From: JBBRLA01 sp038231615
GTDB taxonomy: Bacteria; Myxococcota_A; Polyangia; Palsa-1104; JAEUJZ01
NCBI GenBank assembly: GCA_038231615.1
Contig: JBBRLA010000540.1
Span: 1-6,121 of the forward strand
Reading direction: 5' to 3'
Length of the DNA stretch: 6,121 bases
Position 1 is the stretch's first letter. Every line of letters starts with the position of its first letter. Shown here in pieces: positions 1 through 5,387 of this stretch. The notes below the pieces were generated by a model. The model worked only from the letters and a program-made list of their open reading frames with translations, made no database searches and was not told where the DNA came from. The translations under genes were made by a program, and so were the position numbers.

Positions 1-378
1 GCGGTAAAGGACGGTGCATTCGACGGTCACCTGATAGCCGTCGGAGGTCTGGATGCGGATGGCCTGGGTGACGCGCCCGTCCTTGCTGCGTTCGGCGTTG
101 GCGGTCATATCGAGGATCTGGACATCGGTGGGGTACAGGTGGACCCGCTCGTAGCTCGGGACGACCAGATGGATGCCGGTGGAAAGGAGCCGCTGCTGGA
201 TGCCGCTTTTGGCGCCGAAGTAGACCTGGCGGACGCCCATCTCCGCGGGGCCGATGTAGACGGTGGCGCAGGAGACCAGGCTGTAGCCGCAGAAGTAAAG
301 GATGAGCGGGCCCAGCACCCAGCGGCGCCACAGGAGAAACCTTAGGACCTTGAAGAGGGTCGCGGACGGGGAACTCAT
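1..378 (-). CDS. SPFH/band-7 domain membrane protein (C-terminus beyond window)
   Basis: Translating the minus strand from the ATG at 378-376 gives 126 uninterrupted residues that run off the left edge. Residues 10-19 are basic (KVLRFLLWRR), 20-37 are hydrophobic, and the rest reads like the start of an SPFH/prohibitin domain: GPAEMGVRQVYFG, then a predicted beta-rich stretch (GIHLVVPSYERVHLYPTDVQ), ending in SDGYQVTVECTVLYR, typical of the conserved 'dG..v.v...v.yr' strand. SPFH proteins oligomerise at membranes and act in quality control or membrane organisation; the exact role here is unknown. The hydrophobic segment ends in LVSC (residues 34-37), which fits a lipobox, so this could be a lipoprotein rather than a simple membrane-anchored protein. 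The start codon overlaps the upstream gene's stop (ATGA), and AAAGG lies 9 nt before it, so translation is probably coupled. The family call is from motif resemblance only. Confidence 0.75.
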   Translation of the reverse strand, partial: MSSPSATLFKVLRFLLWRRWVLGPLILYFCGYSLVSCATVYIGPAEMGVRQVYFGAKSGIQQRLLSTGIHLVVPSYERVHLYPTDVQILDMTANAERSKDGRVTQAIRIQTSDGYQVTVECTVLYR

Positions 379-1085
379 GGGAGGCTGCCTTTCGGTGTTG
401 TGTCATGGGGCGGAAGCTCTCTGTGCGGGGAAAGCTCGGGCATGGGCAGGGCCTTGCCCGCCTCATCCACGTCGACGAGCAGGGTCAGCAGAGAGAGCCG
501 GTAGGCGCGGACCTGGGCAAAGCGGTGCAGATCTGGGAGGAAAGGGCTCATGAGGGGGGCCACGGCGGCCAGGGCGAAGGGTATCCATTTTTCCCAGATG
601 GGAATGAAGGGCGCCCAGACAATGAAGAGGCCGATGAAGAAGAAGAGGGCGGCGTAGGCGGCGCGGTTGTAGCCGTCCAGGCCCCGGCGGCTTTCGCGGG
701 TGCGCTCCCAGCGGTTCTGCTGACAGGCCAGGGCGGCGTAGCGGGGCAGGAGGATCTGGTCCAGTTCGCGACGGTAAAGGACCAGCTGCGCGGGCTCGGC
801 CGGGGCCAGGGGAAGCGGGAGGGTGGGGTCGGCCAAGTCGGTGGACCCGGGGCCGGGTGGCGCTGCGGATGCCATTTCTTCGTCGACGGACTGACATTGC
901 TCGCGGTAGAGTTCTCCGAGGCGCAAGTGCAGGCGGGCGGCCACGGCCTGCCGGGTTTCGGCCTCGGCTTCGGCGCCTGTGGCAGGACCCGTGGCAACAA
1001 CAGCCAAGCCCGGGCGCACGCGCTCCAGGTCTTCCAGGAGGTCGCGGGCCAGGGCGCCGAGTTCCGTCTCTGCGCGATAATCCAA
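375..1085 (-). CDS. Unrecognised protein with two membrane segments, operon partner of the SPFH gene
   Basis: This 236-residue protein starts at a TTG (1085-1083) preceded by AAGGA with 5-nt spacing; no in-frame ATG fits near this position. The first 140 residues are polar, charged and helical-looking, with an Ala/Pro-rich linker around 73-98. Two hydrophobic segments follow, about 143-164 (AAYAALFFFIGLFIVWAPF) and 166-184, separated by only a few residues around IWEKW, which suggests a helical hairpin in the inner membrane. The tail (about 205-236) is polar and Pro-rich. The stop overlaps the ATG of the SPFH gene by ATGA, so the two are very likely made together and may form a complex. TATAGT occurs on the minus strand at 1101-1096, but a start from it would fall inside the Shine-Dalgarno, and the TTGACA at 1137-1132 is 30 nt away, so the promoter is unresolved. 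I do not recognise the family. Confidence 0.72.
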   Translation of the reverse strand: MDYRAETELGALARDLLEDLERVRPGLAVVATGPATGAEAEAETRQAVAARLHLRLGELYREQCQSVDEEMASAAPPGPGSTDLADPTLPLPLAPAEPAQLVLYRRELDQILLPRYAALACQQNRWERTRESRRGLDGYNRAAYAALFFFIGLFIVWAPFIPIWEKWIPFALAAVAPLMSPFLPDLHRFAQVRAYRLSLLTLLVDVDEAGKALPMPELSPHRELPPHDTTPKGSLP

Positions 1086-1252
1086 GGTAATCCTTACTAT
1101 AGCGTAGCGTGTCGCGCGCTAAAAGCCACATTGTCAAGAGACGGTGACCAGGGCCGCTAAAGGGTCGCCGGCGGCCCAGGTGGCCCGGTCCAGATACATG
1201 TAGGCAGCCGAACGTGCCTGCTGGCGGGGCGCGACGACATGCGTTGTGATGC

Positions 1253-1282
1253 TTGACCGACAAGAAGGCGCTCCCCTATAGT
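1253..1282 (+). promoter_or_regulatory. Sigma70-type promoter for ftsY
   Basis: TTGACC (1253-1258) and TATAGT (1277-1282) are separated by 18 nt, each one base from the sigma70 consensus. The predicted transcription start is about 1289, only some 6 nt before the ATG at 1295, so the mRNA would be leaderless or nearly so if that ATG is used. The TTG at 1253, which would extend the ftsY frame upstream, is part of the -35 box and is therefore an unlikely start. Confidence 0.6.
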
Positions 1283-1294
1283 ACGGCGCATCCC

Positions 1295-2584
1295 ATGCAG
1301 CCTGACTCGCAACCCGTCGCCTTATGGGTCCCCATAAGGGAGACCGTCGGGTTTCAGTTGCAGGTCGCCGCGCTGCCAGGGGGGCTGGAGAATCATGGCA
1401 GCCAGGTCCTTTTCGCCGGTGCGGTGGGGATACTGGTGGTCCTGTGCTTGCTGGTCTGGGTGCTTTTGGCCCGGTCCCGGCGCCGGGCCGCCGAGGCGGC
1501 AAAAAAGGGTGGGCCAAAGGGCGTACCAAAGGGCCTACTCGGCGGTGAAGAAGCGCCGGGCCAGGTCCCCGCCGCCGGCGCCGAGGGCCGCGCCGAGGGC
1601 CGCGCCGAGGGCCGGATAGATGTCCGCCTCGACAAGGAACGCCGCGCCCTGCAGGCGGGCCTGCAGAAGACCCGGTCCGGGTTCATCGCCCGGCTGACCT
1701 TGTTGCTGGGCCGCAAGCAGATCGACGCCCAGCTCCTGGAGCAACTCGAAGAGACCTTGCTGACCGCCGACATCGGGGTAAAGACCACGGAGCGGCTCTT
1801 CACCCACGTCAAGCAGACCCTGTCCCGGGGCCAGTTGCAGGACGCCGACGCGGTGATCGGGGCGCTGAAAGACGAGTCCCGGCGCCTGCTGAGCGTGGGC
1901 AGCGCGCAGCCCGGGGAAGCGCCGTTCGTAGCGTGTCCACCCCTTGACTGGGACCGGCAAAAACCTTTCGTGGTGCTGGTCATCGGCGTCAATGGAGGCG
2001 GCAAGACCACCACCATCGGCAAGCTGGCGGCGCAGCAGATCGCTGCGGGCCGCAAGGTGATGCTGGCTGCGGGGGACACCTTTCGCGCCGCGGCGGTGGA
2101 GCAACTGGAAGTGTGGGGGCAGCGCGCCGGGGCCCCGGTGATCAAGGGCAAGGAGGGGGCGGACCCCTCGTCGGTGGCCTTCGACGCGGTCAAGCGGGCC
2201 CAGAAGGAAGGGGCCGACGTGGTCATCATCGACACCGCCGGCAGGCTCCAGGTGAAGGTGCAGCTTATGGAGGAGCTGAAGAAGATCCGCCGGGTCATCC
2301 AAAAGGCCGAGCCCACCGCCCCCCACGAGACCTGGCTGGTACTGGACTCGACCAACGGGCAGAATGCCATCTCGCAGGCCGCCCTGTTCAAGGAGGCGAT
2401 GGACATCACCGGCATCATCCTGACCAAGCTGGACGGGACGGCCAAGGGCGGGGTGATCCTGGGGATCTGCAACGAACTACAGGTCCCGGTACGCTACATC
2501 GGCATCGGCGAGCGAGTCGACGACCTGCGGGCCTTCGATGCCGGCGAGTTTGTCGAAGCCCTTTACGCCCATGCGGCCGACTAA
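1295..2584 (+). CDS. ftsY: Signal recognition particle receptor FtsY
   Basis: FtsY is the membrane-associated GTPase that docks SRP (Ffh plus 4.5S RNA) carrying nascent membrane proteins to the Sec translocon. From ATG 1295 the protein has 429 residues. There is a short N-terminal segment, a hydrophobic helix at about 38-59 (VLFAGAVGILVVLCLLVWVL) followed by RSRRR, a Gly/Lys/Ala linker with three AEGR repeats (96-107), the helical N domain (about 108-215), then the G domain. The motifs are GVNGGGKTTT (231-240, P-loop, K237), DTFRAAA (261-267), DTAGR (313-317), DSTNGQNA (351-358) and TKLDGTAKGG (377-386), followed by IGIGERVDDLR and EFVEALYA at the C-terminus, all as in E. coli FtsY. The N-terminal membrane helix differs from the soluble acidic A domain of E. 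coli FtsY. The start is uncertain: no clear Shine-Dalgarno precedes 1295. TTG 1358 has a distant AAGGGAG, and a 443-residue form from TTG 1253 collides with the promoter. The family call is near certain. Confidence 0.96.
   Translation: MQPDSQPVALWVPIRETVGFQLQVAALPGGLENHGSQVLFAGAVGILVVLCLLVWVLLARSRRRAAEAAKKGGPKGVPKGLLGGEEAPGQVPAAGAEGRAEGRAEGRIDVRLDKERRALQAGLQKTRSGFIARLTLLLGRKQIDAQLLEQLEETLLTADIGVKTTERLFTHVKQTLSRGQLQDADAVIGALKDESRRLLSVGSAQPGEAPFVACPPLDWDRQKPFVVLVIGVNGGGKTTTIGKLAAQQIAAGRKVMLAAGDTFRAAAVEQLEVWGQRAGAPVIKGKEGADPSSVAFDAVKRAQKEGADVVIIDTAGRLQVKVQLMEELKKIRRVIQKAEPTAPHETWLVLDSTNGQNAISQAALFKEAMDITGIILTKLDGTAKGGVILGICNELQVPVRYIGIGERVDDLRAFDAGEFVEALYAHAAD
1320..1339. promoter_or_regulatory. 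Perfect 9-bp-arm palindrome near the ftsY 5' end
   Basis: CCTTATGGG and CCCATAAGG are perfect inverted repeats separated by TC. The site lies about 30 nt after the predicted transcription start. It is either an operator-like site or an mRNA hairpin (8-bp stem, GTCC loop). If translation starts at 1295 it is within coding sequence (residues 9-15, VALWVPI); if at TTG 1358 it is in the leader. No known regulator is recognised. Confidence 0.45.
1580..1615 (+). repeat. 12-bp tandem repeat x3 inside ftsY (AEGR repeats)
   Basis: GCCGAGGGCCGC is repeated three times in a row (1580-1591, 1592-1603, 1604-1615; the last base differs in the third copy). It stays in frame and encodes AEGR-AEGR-AEGR in the linker between the membrane helix and the N domain. 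The copies are nearly identical at DNA level, so expansion by slippage may be recent and linker length probably varies between strains. Confidence 0.85.
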
Positions 2585-2672
2585 ATGATCCAGAACCTTC
2601 TGGAAAACCCCGCCACGGACGGCGGAATCGCCCGTAAAGGTGCAAACTTTTATGCATTGCGGGCCAAACAAC

Positions 2673-2686
2673 TTGATTGCGATCAA
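2673..2686. promoter_or_regulatory. FNR/Anr-type operator upstream of the beta-barrel genes
   Basis: TTGATTGCGATCAA is a perfect match to TTGAT-N4-ATCAA, the consensus for FNR, Anr, Dnr and FixK-type regulators of the Crp-Fnr family. It lies in the gap between ftsY and the first barrel gene, 70 bp before that start. Two promoter readings are possible. In one, a -10 GATATT (2712-2717) gives a start near 2724 and puts the site centre at about -44, close to the class II activator position of -41.5. In the other, the site itself overlaps a -35, which would favour repression. The match is seen; the regulator is inferred. Confidence 0.5.
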
Positions 2687-2702
2687 ACCCACATGGTATC
2701 GT
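2673..2702 (+). promoter_or_regulatory. Possible promoter of the beta-barrel operon
   Basis: TTGATT (2673-2678) and TATCGT (2697-2702) are 18 nt apart, each matching 4 of 6 consensus bases. The predicted start is near 2709, giving a leader of about 47 nt. The -35 is the left half of the FNR-type box. The competing model is an activator-dependent promoter with GATATT at 2712-2717. The region before it (2585-2672) holds small hairpins, CCAGAA-CC-TTCTGG at 2590-2603 and CCGCC/GGCGG at 2610-2625, but no T-tract, so no convincing ftsY terminator. Confidence 0.3.
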
Positions 2703-2755
2703 CCCCGTCTCGATATTTGGTGTGCCAACCCGAAACGGCATTACGCGAGGTAAGC

Positions 2756-3703
2756 ATGAGGAGATTGGCGATAAGCCTGTGCATCTGGACGGCGACAGCG
2801 CTGACGCTGTGTAGCACAGGCAAGCCCGCATTCGCCCAGGAGCCTGCTCCGCAGACGGGGGGCGAAGAGCCAGCCGCGCTGCCTCCTGGCGAACAGCCGG
2901 CGGCCCTGCCGCCATCATCTGGTACCACGGCCGCGGAAGTGGCCGCCGCGCGGACCCCCACGGACAACGTCGTGGTCCAGGGAGAGCGCTGGAAGGACAT
3001 CCTGGTCCTACCGCGACGTCCGGTGCTCAAGAGCCGGCGCGTCGAACTGGTGCCGATGTACACGGTGTCGTTCAACAACCCGCTGATTCGCTCCCACGGC
3101 GTGGGTGCGCAGCTCAACTATTTTCTCTCCGAGGTGCTCTGGCTGGGCCTGGAGGGGCAGTACTACTTCCCCGAACAGAGCAGCGGGTCCACCGGGACCT
3201 ACTTCCTCATCGGGGCGCAGGACAAGGTCCTGCCGGCGGTGAACAAGCTGGTGTTCTCGGCGCTGCTGGACTTCGGGTATGTGCCGACGTACGGCAAGTT
3301 CGCTCTGTTCAACCGCACGGTGGTGCACTGGGAAGCCTACGTCACCGCCGGTGTGGGCACCTTTATGAGCCAGGTCATCCCGGTGAAGCTTTCGGACCCC
3401 TCGTTCAACAACCTGAGTGCGATGGTCAACTTCGGGGTGGGCACGCGGCTCTTCCTGACCAAGTGGATGGCGCTGAACGCGTACCTGAAGGCGTACGGTC
3501 ACCTGGAGACCTTCGAGCCGGTGGCCAACTCGGCGTATGACCGCACCGGATCGGCATGTTCGATGAAGGCGGCCAAGTCGGAGGATGACTACGCGGCCTG
3601 TCGCAAGGACGGGGGGAGGACGGACTTTCCCTTCGACGTGGTCTTCGGGATAGGACTCTCGTTCTTCCTGCCACCCTCCTTTGAGTACAAGCTACAGCGA
3701 TGA
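2756..3703 (+). CDS. Outer-membrane beta-barrel protein, first of a tandem pair
   Basis: The 315-residue protein starts with a signal peptide: MRRLAISLC, a hydrophobic core, and a likely signal peptidase I site AFA|Q after residue 27. ATG 2756 is preceded by GAGG with 5-nt spacing. An in-frame ATG at 2585 would put 57 unrelated residues before the signal peptide and is rejected. Residues 28-65 are a Pro/Ala/Glu-rich linker. From about 93 the sequence alternates in beta-barrel fashion (RRVELVPMYTVSFNNPL, GVGAQLNYFLSEVLWLGLEG, NFGVGTRLFLTKWMALNAY) and ends in FDVVFGIGLSFFLPPSFEYK, a typical last strand. C268 and C282 could form a disulfide in a loop. It is clearly a paralogue of the next gene (shared GKFALFN, W-x-x-L turn, GIGLSFFLPPS ending). 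It resembles the myxobacterial outer-membrane beta-barrel family that includes gliding-machinery barrels, but no specific function can be assigned. Confidence 0.85.
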   Translation: MRRLAISLCIWTATALTLCSTGKPAFAQEPAPQTGGEEPAALPPGEQPAALPPSSGTTAAEVAAARTPTDNVVVQGERWKDILVLPRRPVLKSRRVELVPMYTVSFNNPLIRSHGVGAQLNYFLSEVLWLGLEGQYYFPEQSSGSTGTYFLIGAQDKVLPAVNKLVFSALLDFGYVPTYGKFALFNRTVVHWEAYVTAGVGTFMSQVIPVKLSDPSFNNLSAMVNFGVGTRLFLTKWMALNAYLKAYGHLETFEPVANSAYDRTGSACSMKAAKSEDDYAACRKDGGRTDFPFDVVFGIGLSFFLPPSFEYKLQR

Positions 3704-3720
3704 TGAGGGCGAGGGACTAC

Positions 3721-4614
3721 ATGCGGACGCAAAGCCTCTTTGGACTTTCCCTACCCGCCCTCGCGATGCTGGCCGCGCTTCCGGGAGAAGCGCAGGCGGA
3801 TCAAGGGCGCAACCCGCTGGCTGGTCAGCCGGCGATCCGGCACCGAGAAGAGATGCGCAAGCTGCGCTTCGAGGTGACGCCGGAGTTCCTGATCTCGCTG
3901 AACCAGCCCTTTCTGATCGGGGTGGGCGGGGGGTTGAACCTCCAGTTCCACATCAACGACTGGCTGGGGATCGCGGCGTCGTTCCACTACACCGGGGCGG
4001 TGAACGCCCCGCTGGAAGGCAGCGTCGAGACCGCGCTGCCGAACACGTACCCGACGGACCCGGCGGACCCCTCCTCGGGCCTGAAGCAGCCGAGCAAGGC
4101 GCAGTTCCGCGAGCACCTGATCGCCCCGAACTTCCTGGGGGCGCTTTACGCGACGCTGACGCCCATCGGGGGCAAGTTCGCGCTTTTCAACTCGGTGTTC
4201 GCGAACTACGACTTCTACGGCATGGCGGGCATCGGCCTGGCCAACCTGACCAACCCCAATGGGTGCCCGAGCCCGGTGAAGGCGACTGAGTGTCAGCCGT
4301 TCAAGATGACGGGCAACGACGTGAACATCCAGTCCCCAGACGTATTCACCGGCCTCCGCTTCGCCGGGATGCTGGGGATCGGGATGCACATCTACTTCAA
4401 CCAGTGGATCGGGTTGCAACTCGAGGTCCGGGACTACCTGTACAAGGCCAACCCGGGCGGCTTCGACGTGTCCACCACGGATCGTGGGCCCAGCCAGGTC
4501 AAGGGCGACAAAAGCCCGGCGCTCACCGGGGATGACGAGTATATCACCAGCAACCTCTACTTCGGCCTGGGGTTGACATTCATGCTTCCCCCCAGCGCCA
4601 AAATCTCCCGCTGA
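3721..4614 (+). CDS. Outer-membrane beta-barrel protein, second of the tandem pair
   Basis: From ATG 3721 the protein has 297 residues. That start has GAGGG with 5-nt spacing and gives a standard signal peptide (MRTQSLFGLSLPALAMLAAL, probable site AQA|D after 26). ATG 3700 in the same frame overlaps the upstream stop (ATGA) and is a possible alternative adding seven residues. After a short polar linker come barrel-like strands: LRFEVTPEFLISLNQPF, GVGGGLNLQFHINDWLGIAAS, GKFALFN (151-157), AGMLGIGMHIYFNQWIGLQLEVRDYL, and a final LYFGLGLTFMLPPS. C182 and C191 form a potential loop disulfide, echoing the cysteine pair of the upstream paralogue. The genes are 17 nt apart, so one transcript is likely, perhaps encoding barrels that work together. 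The last codons (SAKIS, 4595-4606) contain a copy of the arm motif of the downstream repeat, and the C-terminus is shorter than the paralogue's, so the repeat may have altered the gene end. Confidence 0.85.
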   Translation: MRTQSLFGLSLPALAMLAALPGEAQADQGRNPLAGQPAIRHREEMRKLRFEVTPEFLISLNQPFLIGVGGGLNLQFHINDWLGIAASFHYTGAVNAPLEGSVETALPNTYPTDPADPSSGLKQPSKAQFREHLIAPNFLGALYATLTPIGGKFALFNSVFANYDFYGMAGIGLANLTNPNGCPSPVKATECQPFKMTGNDVNIQSPDVFTGLRFAGMLGIGMHIYFNQWIGLQLEVRDYLYKANPGGFDVSTTDRGPSQVKGDKSPALTGDDEYITSNLYFGLGLTFMLPPSAKISR

Positions 4615-4645
4615 ACAGAAGCGCCTGGCCGGGCAGATTTTGGCG
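4595..4645. repeat. Extra arm copy in the barrel gene 3' end, able to form a competing hairpin
   Basis: GCGCCAAAATCT occurs at 4595-4606, inside the last codons of the second barrel gene, and again at 4705-4716 in the right arm of the palindrome. The left arm AGATTTTGGCG (4635-4645) is complementary to both, so an 11-bp stem with a 28-nt loop enclosing the stop codon can form instead of the longer stem. A regulatory role is inference; the copies are plainly visible. Confidence 0.6.
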
Positions 4646-4726
4646 TACCTCCTCACTCCCTTCGGTCACGTACAGTAGTACGCTCCCTCGGTCGCTGCGG
4701 GGGTGCGCCAAAATCTGCTCCGGCCA
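4626..4726. repeat. Long-stem palindromic intergenic repeat
   Basis: The left arm (4627-4645) and right arm (4706-4725) pair across their whole length with one bulged A in the right arm; the shared core is GCAGATTTTGGCG. Pairing continues inward with wobbles (TACCTCC against GGGGGTG), and the centre has CGTAC-AGTA-GTACG (4669-4682). CTCCCTTCGGTC (4656-4667) recurs as CTCCCTCGGTC (4683-4693) in direct orientation. There is no ORF on a plausible frame and no T-tract, so it is not a standard intrinsic terminator, although the stem could slow 3' decay of the barrel transcript. It looks like a REP/BIME-like dispersed element; whether it is multicopy cannot be seen here. Confidence 0.75.
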
Positions 4727-4738
4727 TGTGCTTCTTGC

Positions 4739-4837
4739 TTAGACGCTGGAACAAAATAACATTTCCAACTTCCAAAGCGGTTCTTCGACGGTGCGAAACT
4801 TGTACGTTTGCGAACATAAATTTGTTCCAGCGTCTTA
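4739..4837. mobile_element. MITE-like element with 14-15 bp terminal inverted repeats
   Basis: AGACGCTGGAACAAA (4741-4755) is a perfect inverted match to TTTGTTCCAGCGTCT (4821-4835). With 14-bp ends (GACGCTGGAACAAA), the element spans 4742-4834 and is flanked by TTA on both sides (4739-4741, 4835-4837), a possible 3-bp target duplication. The inside is about 44% GC by hand count, clearly lower than the neighbouring genes, and holds no coding frame. This is the pattern of a non-autonomous miniature transposon moved by a transposase elsewhere. The right end carries TTGTTC (4822-4827), 15 nt before TTAAAT (4843-4848), so it might supply part of a weak promoter for the next gene. Confidence 0.55.
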
Positions 4838-4874
4838 CTTTCTTAAATGACTTTCTTGGCATCCTGAAGGTCAT

Positions 4875-5387
4875 ATGATGGTGCTTGAAACTGCTAGATT
4901 GCGGCTTCGCTGGCTCTGCTTGGACGATGCGGGGTTCATTCTGGAACTGCTGAACGATCCTTCGTTCGTGCGCAACATCGGCGACAAGGGGTGCCGGACC
5001 CTGGAGGATGCGCGGCAGTACCTGCTGACGGGTCCGATGGACAGCTACCAGCGCCGTGGGCACGGCCTGTATCGGGTCGAGTTGAAGGAAGATGGGGCGC
5101 CGATCGGGATCTGTGGACTCATCTACCGGGAGCATCTGCGGGAAGTCGATGTCGGCTACGCCTTGCTGCCGGCGTTCTTTGGCCGGGGCTATGCCGTCGA
5201 ATCGGCGGCGGCGGTGCTGGCGTACGGACGGGAACAACTGGGGTTCTCGCGGATCGTGGCGGTGACCTCGTCGGATAATCTGGCATCGAAACGGGTGCTG
5301 GAGAAGATCGGCCTGCGGTTCGAGAAGAAGATCAGGATGCCAAAGGACCAGGACCAGATCGACGTCGATGTCGATCTTTTTGCGTAA
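4875..5387 (+). CDS. GNAT-family N-acetyltransferase, RimJ/RimL type
   Basis: The protein has 170 residues, the full length for this family. It opens with LETARLRLRWLCLDDAGFIL, the usual start of RimJ/RimL-like acetyltransferases, followed by NDPSFVRNIGDKG (27-39) and LEDARQYL. The central strands RVELKEDGAPIGICGLI and VDVGYALLP lead to the acetyl-CoA loop FFGRGYA (101-107, G-x-G), and then IVAVTSSDNLASKRVLEKIGLRFE (127-150), with the conserved Asn135 and Ser138 that close the active site. Family members transfer acetyl from acetyl-CoA to protein N-termini or small amines; the substrate here cannot be read. AAGG ends at 4870, 4 nt before ATG 4875 and 7 nt before ATG 4878, so the second ATG may be the real start. 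The gene stands alone between a MITE-like element and repeats. GGCCC/GGGCC (5388-5405) after the stop is only a weak hairpin. Confidence 0.9.
   Translation: MMVLETARLRLRWLCLDDAGFILELLNDPSFVRNIGDKGCRTLEDARQYLLTGPMDSYQRRGHGLYRVELKEDGAPIGICGLIYREHLREVDVGYALLPAFFGRGYAVESAAAVLAYGREQLGFSRIVAVTSSDNLASKRVLEKIGLRFEKKIRMPKDQDQIDVDVDLFA

Noticed and set aside
1096..1137. Minus-strand promoter TTGACA plus TATAGT for the 375-1085 gene
   Set aside because: The boxes are 30 nt apart, and a start from TATAGT would fall inside the ribosome binding site.
405..1160. Plus-strand open frame of 251 codons opposite the two-membrane-segment gene
   Set aside because: The translation is Gly/Gln-rich without domains, while the minus-strand frame has membrane helices, a Shine-Dalgarno and ATGA coupling to the SPFH gene.
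1134..1529. Minus-strand frame of 131 codons across the divergent promoter region
   Set aside because: It overlaps the ftsY 5' end in antisense and contains the ftsY promoter. Its C-terminal codons look codon-like, but nothing recognisable is encoded.
1393..2472. Long open frame (359 codons) antisense to ftsY
   Set aside because: It lies wholly opposite a clear FtsY coding region, its translation is Ser/Pro/Arg-rich with no domain, and long antisense frames are expected in GC-rich genes.
2585..2755. N-terminal extension of the first barrel gene from ATG 2585
   Set aside because: It would place 57 non-signal residues before a standard signal peptide and run through the FNR-type box; ATG 2756 has its own Shine-Dalgarno.
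3751..4656. Antisense frame of 301 codons across the second barrel gene
   Set aside because: The translation is Arg/Val/His-rich low-complexity; the sense strand has a signal peptide and a barrel pattern.
4626..4726. Intrinsic terminator for the barrel operon
   Set aside because: The stem is very long with a roughly 60-nt inner region and no T-tract follows; it fits a dispersed palindromic repeat better, although it may still affect the mRNA end.
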